Assembly (NCBI GenBank): GCA_041484195.1
Contig: JBGPHC010000012.1
Span: forward strand, 54,573 to 118,572
Reading direction: 5' to 3'
Origin: PSRI01 sp041484195
Lineage (GTDB): Bacteria > Bacteroidota > Bacteroidia > Chitinophagales > Chitinophagaceae
DNA length: 64,000 nucleotides
The notes under the pieces were generated by a model. The model worked only from the letters and a program-made list of their open reading frames with translations, had not been told where the DNA came from and made no database searches. Both the position numbers and the translations under genes were made by a program. Positions 58,906-64,000 of this stretch are shown here, piece after piece. Position 1 is the stretch's first letter; each line of letters opens with the position of its first letter.

Positions 58906-58960
58906 ATAACCTCTTCGAAAGGTTGTCTGTTAAGCTGGTGATGCCCTTCATTACCAGCTT
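58906..58960. promoter_or_regulatory. Leader hairpins between FecR and SusC genes
   Basis: AAGCTGGTGATG (58932-58943) pairs with CATTACCAGCTT (58949-58960), a 12-bp stem with one G-T pair and a five-base loop. A second short hairpin built around TTCGAA lies at about 58908-58924 (AACCT/AGGTT). On the plus strand the large hairpin runs into TTTTG, so it could stop antisense transcription. On the minus strand it lies in the susC 5' leader without a T-run. It may be a transcript-end or leader structure; the function is inferred. Confidence 0.45.
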
Positions 58961-59005
58961 TTTGTTTGGGTTATTTATTGACAATAAGTGTTTTGAGTTA
59001 AAAAA

Positions 59006-60070
59006 TTAATTGCATCCTTTTCCTTTTATAATAATTACAGTACCCTTCACCTCATAAGAAGAGCAGGTTGACTGACAAATAATATCTAATTTTTTATATA
59101 AATCCTGCATGGTAATATCACCCGTAAAATGGCAATTATCAAGATTTTTGGGTTCAGTATTAATCTCAATTCCATAGATTTCTGTCAGTTCATGTAGCAC
59201 TTTACTCAATGGCGCTTCTTCAAATACAAATCTGCCAGTAGTATCAATGATTGGTTTGGTACTAACCAGAGGCTTTGGATCTTCTACCAAAGTCGTAATG
59301 AACTGATTATTGGAAGAATTGTAGGTTACTTTTTGGTTGGGTGTAAGAATAATACTATTAGGCTGCAGCAGGTCAGCAGTAACTTTACCAATTTTACTTT
59401 GTTCATAAACCGATACCTTACCTGTAACTACAGCTACTTCAATTTTATTTGTTTTTGTATTATGCGTAATACTAAAACTTGTACCTAACACTTCGGTAAG
59501 CAAACCACCTATATGAACAATAAAATGTTTTGCAGGATTGTGGAATATTTTAAAAAAAGCGTTGCCTGTCAGGTAAACTTCTCTTGTGTTACCAGTAAAA
59601 GTTGAGGGATAATAAAGGGTACTCTTTGGCTGTAGTGTTATAAGCGAACCATCACTTAATAACACATTTTTTTCGTACCCAGCATCATTTGAAACCCATG
59701 AATAATTATTGGGGATTTTGTTAATTGCTACCTGCTTAGTTATAGGCAGTAATGAAGGAGATTTTGCAAACCAATACCAGCCAATACCAACCAATAAAAC
59801 AAAACATGCCGCCACAGCTACACGGTAAATAATTTTAGGATTGAATTTAAAAACGGGGGCTTTCTTAGTTTTATCAGGGTAGTCATTAATACCTGAATGG
59901 ACTTTTGCCCAAATTTTGTTTTCAATAGCTTGTTTTTCATCGTTGGTCAATTCAAGCCTGCTTTCACTGATGAGATTTTGATACCATTCCAGAACTATAC
60001 TTTCTTCCCGTGAAGTGCAATTTCCTTCAAGATATTTTTTCAACAGGATATCAAAATCATATTGACTCAT
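59006..60070 (-). CDS. FecR-family anti-sigma factor
   Basis: A 354-aa protein with the usual order: an N-terminal sigma-binding helical domain (LLKKYLEGNCTSREESIVLE), one membrane span (about 83-101; VAVAACFVLLVGIGWYWF), a periplasmic FecR domain (about 125-225; LSDGSLITLQPKSTLYYP, then REVYLTGNAFFKI) and a C-terminal DUF4974-type domain (FEEAPLSKVLHELTEIYGIE). It should hold the sigma factor encoded 83 bases upstream until the STN domain of the adjacent SusC signals. This is the standard trans-envelope switch of Bacteroidota PULs. Confidence 0.92.
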   Translation of the reverse strand: MSQYDFDILLKKYLEGNCTSREESIVLEWYQNLISESRLELTNDEKQAIENKIWAKVHSGINDYPDKTKKAPVFKFNPKIIYRVAVAACFVLLVGIGWYWFAKSPSLLPITKQVAINKIPNNYSWVSNDAGYEKNVLLSDGSLITLQPKSTLYYPSTFTGNTREVYLTGNAFFKIFHNPAKHFIVHIGGLLTEVLGTSFSITHNTKTNKIEVAVVTGKVSVYEQSKIGKVTADLLQPNSIILTPNQKVTYNSSNNQFITTLVEDPKPLVSTKPIIDTTGRFVFEEAPLSKVLHELTEIYGIEINTEPKNLDNCHFTGDITMQDLYKKLDIICQSTCSSYEVKGTVIIIKGKGCN

Positions 60071-60152
60071 GCAATTAAGTTTGTCTTATAGTATTATATA
60101 AGACGGAACAATTACAATAATCCCTAAAAAATATTTGAAAAATATTTGAAAG

Positions 60153-60707
60153 TTAAAAAAAAGAGCTTAAGTAGCTTCTTAGATAATACTTCAACAATTT
60201 GAGTGATTTGCTAATATGATATTCTACTGCTTTTTCTGTAAGATGTAATTTACCGGCTATTTCTTTAACCGATTTGTCTTCATAACGGCTTAATTTAAAA
60301 ACAGTTTGTGTTTTTTCCGGCAATCGCTGTAGTAAATTTTCAACAGTATAGAGCAATTGAGTATGATTAAATTTTTCCTCCGTTAAGTTTGCTGAAATTG
60401 GAATGTTATGGTTTTGCTGAAATTTCTTTTCAACTGTTTTTTTTCGTAAAGAATCGATAAAAATATTTCGAATTGAAACAGCAAGATAAGCTCCCAAATT
60501 TTTAATGACGATAGTTTCCCTGTTTTTCCAAATCCGCTCAAATAAGGTTTGAACCATTTCTTCAGCTTCCTGTTGTGAAGCTGTTTGTTTATAACATATG
60601 CTATATAATTTAAACCAATTACGTTTATAGATTTCCCCGAAAGCCTTTTCATCAGAGGTTTTCAAAAGCCTAATCAATATATCATCTTCAAGTAACCGGT
60701 AGTCCAT
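60153..60707 (-). CDS. ECF RNA polymerase sigma-70 factor
   Basis: A 184-aa protein with sigma region 2 (about 22-88; FGEIYKRNWFKLYSICYKQT, AEEMVQTLFERIWKNRE, ISIRNIFIDSLRKK-type) and region 4 (about 120-172; LLQRLPEKTQTVFKLSRYED, then SVKEIAGKLHLTEKAVEYHI). This is the SusC/FecR-linked ECF type of Bacteroidota. It is the first gene of the leftward PUL and likely activates the SusC promoter. Its own promoter region is cut by the IS4-family element starting about 60 bases upstream. Confidence 0.93.
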   Translation of the reverse strand: MDYRLLEDDILIRLLKTSDEKAFGEIYKRNWFKLYSICYKQTASQQEAEEMVQTLFERIWKNRETIVIKNLGAYLAVSIRNIFIDSLRKKTVEKKFQQNHNIPISANLTEEKFNHTQLLYTVENLLQRLPEKTQTVFKLSRYEDKSVKEIAGKLHLTEKAVEYHISKSLKLLKYYLRSYLSSFF

Positions 60708-60767
60708 GATAAGAGCAAGCGGTGTTAAGAAATTTTAAAATAATTTCAATATTTATATCTAAAATAA

Positions 60768-62095
60768 CGCATTAACGTTTCGTCTTTAATAAAAGATTTT
60801 CAACTGTATATCATTTAGTTCTTTGAAATTTTGTTGTTGTATTGGTTTTGAGAATATTTCATGAATTGGTGCTTTATCAAAGATGCAAATGCTGATTACC
60901 TGAAGGATTTCATATAGCGATTGCTTTAATCGAAATTTCCTTTTTGCAATTGCCACCAGAACATAAACGGATATGGCAATCCAAATTTGAGTTTTCACTG
61001 CATTTGCTGATCTTCCCCAAAAGGATTTAATTTTTAGATGTTGCTTGATCCATTCAAAAAACAATTCAATTTTCCACCGATGCTTGTAGAGTTGAGCAAT
61101 TTCAGTTGCCTTTAACTCAAAGTTATTGGATAGGAAGACGAGAAGACGGTCATTCTCAGCATCGTAAAATTTCATTCTTCTCATACGAACAGGGAAATCC
61201 TTTAAAGCGTAGTATCCATTTAACCGGATTGTCTGATCGCAAATTACTCCGCTTAAACTTTCAGGAGGCATTGAAGATATCCCGGAAAAATCTAAATTAT
61301 CCTTCGCCCTGATGATAAAAAATGCCTTTGCTTTATGGATTTGATACAACCTGTCAAACGCAGTATAGCCGCGGTCTAGGACGTAAAAACTGTCTGGCTG
61401 GTACACCATATTATCCAAAATATTTACTTCGTGTACGGCAGCCGGAGTGATTTGGATAAATTCCGGAATGGCCGTTTTTAAATCCAACTGCCCATGCACT
61501 TTTACGCCACCTTTTGTTGTTCGAAACTTCGCCCACCTAAAAGCGGATAAGCAAACATCAATGACAGTAGCATCGATTGCAAATACGTTGTTTTTAAGCT
61601 CAATTTCCAGATCACTTTCATTCAGGTATAGGGACTTAGCTTCTTCAATCAAAATCATTGCGATCTCAGAAAAAATTCTATGATCGCGACTTTCGTTTGC
61701 ATTGGATAAAGTACTTTTTGCAATAGCTTGCCCTATACCCAGATGATATAATTTTCCAGCATGGGCATGCAAACAAAGTATGGTATCCGACAAACTCTCC
61801 CTGTGTGTAAGTTGGCCAAAGGCCATACAAAGGAATTGTTTCCAGCAAGAAAATTGTTTGGATTTGTAATCACCTTTGTATCGATTTACACAGCCATTAA
61901 ATACCTTATGAGAAACGAGTCCCATGATCTGAGAGAAGACGAATTTGCCTTGATTCATACGTATTGATTGTCAATGCCTTAAAGCAAAGCAATATTCTTG
62001 AAATTTCAAATCGTTTCCATCTCATAAACCGCTCAAACCTAATACAGACAATGATTTCAAAGAACTTATTTATTCAACATCGAAACAGCAATGAC
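60768..62095 (-). mobile_element. IS4-family insertion sequence, approximate ends
   Basis: The transposase gene is flanked by imperfect inverted ends. The left side reads GCATTAACGTTTCG (from about 60769) and the right side, read inward on the minus strand, reads TCATTGCTGTTTCG (about 62093-62081), both followed by AT-rich sequence with AATAAA. Element length would be about 1.33 kb, normal for IS4. I could not identify a target duplication. It separates the sigma-factor gene from a LacI operator at 62191. Confidence 0.5.
60786..61958 (-). CDS. IS4-family DDE transposase
   Basis: A complete 390-aa transposase with the N-terminal DUF4372-type region (SQIMGLVSHKVFNGCVNRYKG) and the RNase-H-like DDE core. 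D129 is in VFAIDATVID, D195 in YVLDRGY, and the YREK signature is Y291, R294, E298 and K305 (YKHRWKIELFFEWIKQHLK). No internal stop or frameshift, so it may be active. It is transcribed in the same direction as the PUL, and an outward promoter could influence the sigma gene downstream. Confidence 0.92.
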   Translation of the reverse strand: MNQGKFVFSQIMGLVSHKVFNGCVNRYKGDYKSKQFSCWKQFLCMAFGQLTHRESLSDTILCLHAHAGKLYHLGIGQAIAKSTLSNANESRDHRIFSEIAMILIEEAKSLYLNESDLEIELKNNVFAIDATVIDVCLSAFRWAKFRTTKGGVKVHGQLDLKTAIPEFIQITPAAVHEVNILDNMVYQPDSFYVLDRGYTAFDRLYQIHKAKAFFIIRAKDNLDFSGISSMPPESLSGVICDQTIRLNGYYALKDFPVRMRRMKFYDAENDRLLVFLSNNFELKATEIAQLYKHRWKIELFFEWIKQHLKIKSFWGRSANAVKTQIWIAISVYVLVAIAKRKFRLKQSLYEILQVISICIFDKAPIHEIFSKPIQQQNFKELNDIQLKIFY

Positions 62096-62190
62096 AATTA
62101 TTTAATTTTTAAGTATGAATGATTTTCCATAGAGGTACAATAATCGTTTGCAGTCTTTTTATAAAGCGATGAAAATCAATCAAATATTTT

Positions 62191-62209
62191 AACGTAATCG
62201 TTTACGTAA
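62191..62209. promoter_or_regulatory. LacI-type operator, PUL side
   Basis: The core ACGTAATCGTTTACGT (62192-62207) is a 16-bp palindrome-like site with half-sites ACGTAA/TTACGT and central CG, as bound by LacI-family proteins. It is the same core as the site in front of the lacI gene. It lies 36 bases after the lacI stop and about 95 bases from the apparent IS end. It would lie some 160 bases upstream of the sigma gene if the IS were removed. Confidence 0.75.
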
Positions 62210-62244
62210 ATTTTTCTGTGACCTGACTTCCGAATCATACTTCT

Positions 62245-63270
62245 TTACTTCCCTAATCTCTTGGAAGAATCACGAAAAATTGGAATAGGCTCCAGAACTA
62301 CTTTCTGCGGTAGTACAATACTTTCACCGTTATTAATCATCTGTAACAAGAGCCTGAAGGATTCTTTTCCCATCTGAACGGTTTGCTGATCTATTGTGGA
62401 CAGGGTTGGAGAAATATGCTCGCCGAATCCTTCATTTGCAAAACCAATAACACCAAAATGTTCCGGGATTTTAATATTATTTTTTTTAAGTTCCTTTATA
62501 GCTCCCAGGGCTGTAAAATCTTCTACCGCAAATACTGCATCGGGAGGGTATTGGATGTTTAAGAGATGTTTTATCCCCTTTCGGCCGGCTTCAATAGAAA
62601 CGTCGCCCTGGTAAACCAGGTCAAAATCGACTTTGATGTCATTCGCCTGCAACGCGCCCATATATCCCTTCAGCCGATCATTGAAAATCTTGAGATGGGG
62701 AGGTCCTGTAATATGGGCAATTCTTCTGTAACCCTGATCCAGTAGGTGTTGCGTTGCCAAAAAAGCCCCTTTGTAGTCATCAATAACAACGGAATGAATA
62801 CCCAAATCCATATTCGTGCGATCAAAAAAAACAATCGGAATCTTGGATTCTTTTGCATTAATAAAGTGCGAGTATTCGTTAGTATCTTTTGCGATGGATA
62901 CCAAAATTCCATCCACTCTTGCCGATAAAAAAGTTTCAATCCCATTGGCCTCATGATCCCTCGATTCGTTGGATTGATACATTATAATATTGTATCCATT
63001 TTCATTAGCCAGGCTTTCAATTCCATGAACAACGGAACCAAAAAAATTTATTTCAGCGCTTGGAATAATAACGCCAATCAATCTGCTTTGACCAGACCTT
63101 AATGCAAATGCAATTTTATTTCTCTTGTAATTGAGACGCAGAGCCGCCTCCTGAATTATCTTTCTTCTTTTTTCACTAATTGAAGGATGATTATTTAATG
63201 CACGTGAAACTGTTGCCGGAGTAGTATTAAGCTCTTTAGCTATATCTGTGATAGTAACTTTCAGGCTCAT
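62245..63270 (-). CDS. LacI-family transcriptional regulator
   Basis: A 341-aa regulator with the N-terminal LacI helix-turn-helix (ITDIAKELNTTPATVSRALN, then NHPSISEKRRKIIQEAALRL) and hinge (NYKRNKIAFALRSG). The periplasmic-binding-protein-like sensor domain follows, with LIGVIIPSAEINFFGSVVHG, DGILVSIAKDT, YRRIAHITGPPHLKIFNDR, DAVFAVEDFTALGAIKELKK and STIDQQTVQMGKESFRLLLQ. The effector is probably a sugar but cannot be named. The gene has a matching operator 13-32 bases upstream of its start, so it should repress itself, and a second site points to the PUL side. Confidence 0.92.
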   Translation of the reverse strand: MSLKVTITDIAKELNTTPATVSRALNNHPSISEKRRKIIQEAALRLNYKRNKIAFALRSGQSRLIGVIIPSAEINFFGSVVHGIESLANENGYNIIMYQSNESRDHEANGIETFLSARVDGILVSIAKDTNEYSHFINAKESKIPIVFFDRTNMDLGIHSVVIDDYKGAFLATQHLLDQGYRRIAHITGPPHLKIFNDRLKGYMGALQANDIKVDFDLVYQGDVSIEAGRKGIKHLLNIQYPPDAVFAVEDFTALGAIKELKKNNIKIPEHFGVIGFANEGFGEHISPTLSTIDQQTVQMGKESFRLLLQMINNGESIVLPQKVVLEPIPIFRDSSKRLGK

Positions 63271-63282
63271 GGCAGTTGTTGG

Positions 63283-63302
63283 TTACGTAATCGTTTACGT
63301 AA
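63283..63302. promoter_or_regulatory. LacI-type operator over the regulator's own promoter
   Basis: TTACGTAATCGTTTACGTAA, a 20-bp site symmetric except for its centre, lies 13 bases before the lacI start codon. The 16-bp core is identical to the site at 62192-62207. Its position over the expected promoter suggests autorepression. Confidence 0.8.
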
Positions 63303-63475
63303 TCAAATATAAATATTTAATTAATATAAAAAAAATTTCAGAAATATTTCTATGGAAATAGGCCGATTCCCTGATCACCTATTCGATTGGCCAATCACTT
63401 AATCAAGTATTTGTTGCAATTGGTGTAATCCGCTTTTCAAACACCAGTATAAATAGAAGTTTGCAAGAAAAAGAC

Positions 63476-64000
63476 ATGAAGACCCTTACTGCTCTCTTGA
63501 CAATGATAGTGATTGGCTGTTACACAAGCGGCAAAGAAACTGTTTATTATGGAAGTCCGCCCGCACCTGCAGTCGTGAGAGAATTTCTTGGAATCTCATT
63601 GACGGATTCCATAGATTTTATCAGGTGGAAACTGGTGATTCGTCCCGACAGCTATGAGCTGAATTGTCGATACGGTGTGTCAAAAGGGGGAACAAATGGA
63701 TTTGTGGATGGAAAAGAAGTTGCATTTTCAGGTAAGCTCAGCAAACAAGGACACTATTTTGTTTTGCAGAGGGAGGGTCGAATCATCTCAATACTGGAAA
63801 TAAATTCCAATTTGCTTCATTTGTTGGATGGAAATAAAAGCCTGCTTGTGGGAAATGGGGGATATAGCTATGCACTAAACAGCAATACCCCCGTGAAGAG
63901 TGACCAGTTCAATCTTCCCTCAAAGCAGTCCATGCCTGAATATGTAATGGCCTTCCAGGGAAGAACACTCTGTCAGGAATTATCTGAGCTTTTGGGAAGA
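63476..64000 (+). CDS. Lipoprotein of unknown function, 3' end outside the window
   Basis: An ATG at 63476 opens a frame of 175 codons that is still open at the window edge. The start gives a lipoprotein signal (MKTLTALLTMIVIGC, Cys at residue 15). The later part has VMAFQGRTLCQELSELLG, a pattern I associate with NlpE-like or small Bacteroidota lipoproteins, but not firmly. It is divergent from lacI with about 205 bases between them, so the operator at 63283-63302 might also influence it. The function is unknown. Confidence 0.75.
   Translation, partial: MKTLTALLTMIVIGCYTSGKETVYYGSPPAPAVVREFLGISLTDSIDFIRWKLVIRPDSYELNCRYGVSKGGTNGFVDGKEVAFSGKLSKQGHYFVLQREGRIISILEINSNLLHLLDGNKSLLVGNGGYSYALNSNTPVKSDQFNLPSKQSMPEYVMAFQGRTLCQELSELLGR

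Noticed and set aside
1..64000. CRISPR array, tRNA or rRNA
   Set aside because: No regular spaced repeats, cloverleaf or rRNA-like sequence recognised by eye.

Overview
The window looks like a piece of a Bacteroidota chromosome, most likely from a Chitinophagaceae-type glycan degrader. The grounds are two tandem SusC/SusD pairs, an ECF sigma/FecR pair, SusD-type lipoboxes, STN-fused SusC, several DUF1080 proteins and genes without Shine-Dalgarno sequences. No tRNA, rRNA or CRISPR array was seen.

Left edge (1-3.4 kb) is decayed or low-information DNA. It holds a frameshifted trypsin-like protease running off the edge, a zinc-ribbon/DUF4145 gene broken by an in-frame TGA and a frameshift, a pair of diverged ~130-bp repeat units with a strong leftward terminator, and a degraded unrecognised ORF. 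At 3.5-5.0 kb a rightward lipoprotein combines a CxxCH haem motif with FG-GAP-like calcium-binding repeats.

From 60.7 kb down to 5.2 kb every gene is on the minus strand with short spacers. This is one very long polysaccharide utilisation locus (PUL). In transcription order: ECF sigma factor, FecR anti-sigma, SusC (with STN), SusD, SusC, SusD, alpha/beta-hydrolase esterase, GH89 alpha-N-acetylglucosaminidase, PA14-DUF6067 protein, GH29 alpha-L-fucosidase, a pectate-lyase-like beta-helix protein, a GH-A (GH42-like) enzyme, a collapsed GH13-like pseudogene, DUF6067 protein, DUF4832 protein, intact GH13-like lipoprotein, DUF6067 protein, GH20 beta-hexosaminidase, DUF4832 protein, FISUMP protein, SGNH hydrolase, Gfo/Idh/MocA oxidoreductase, HEAT + double DUF1080 protein, six-hairpin glycosidase, DUF1080 protein, SUMF1-domain protein (in-frame TAG), SDR dehydrogenase, PQQ-type sugar dehydrogenase-cytochrome c, second beta-helix protein (in-frame TAA) and DUF1080 protein. 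The enzyme set (GH20, GH89, GH29, DUF6067/GH123-like) points to an N-acetylhexosamine- and fucose-containing glycan. The Gfo/Idh/MocA, SDR, PQQ dehydrogenase and four DUF1080 domains suggest that an oxidise-then-eliminate (3-keto-glycoside) route works beside ordinary hydrolysis.

The right edge (60.8-64 kb) carries an IS4-family element inserted just upstream of the sigma-factor gene. Next comes a LacI-family regulator with two copies of the same palindromic operator, one over its own promoter and one beyond its 3' end facing the IS and PUL. Last is a lipoprotein gene that runs off the window.

Two patterns stand out. A GH13-DUF6067 gene pair has been duplicated in tandem and one GH13 copy has collapsed. 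Also, at least five genes carry in-frame stops (TGA, TAA and TAG) in otherwise conserved reading frames, meaning either real gene decay or consensus errors in the assembly.
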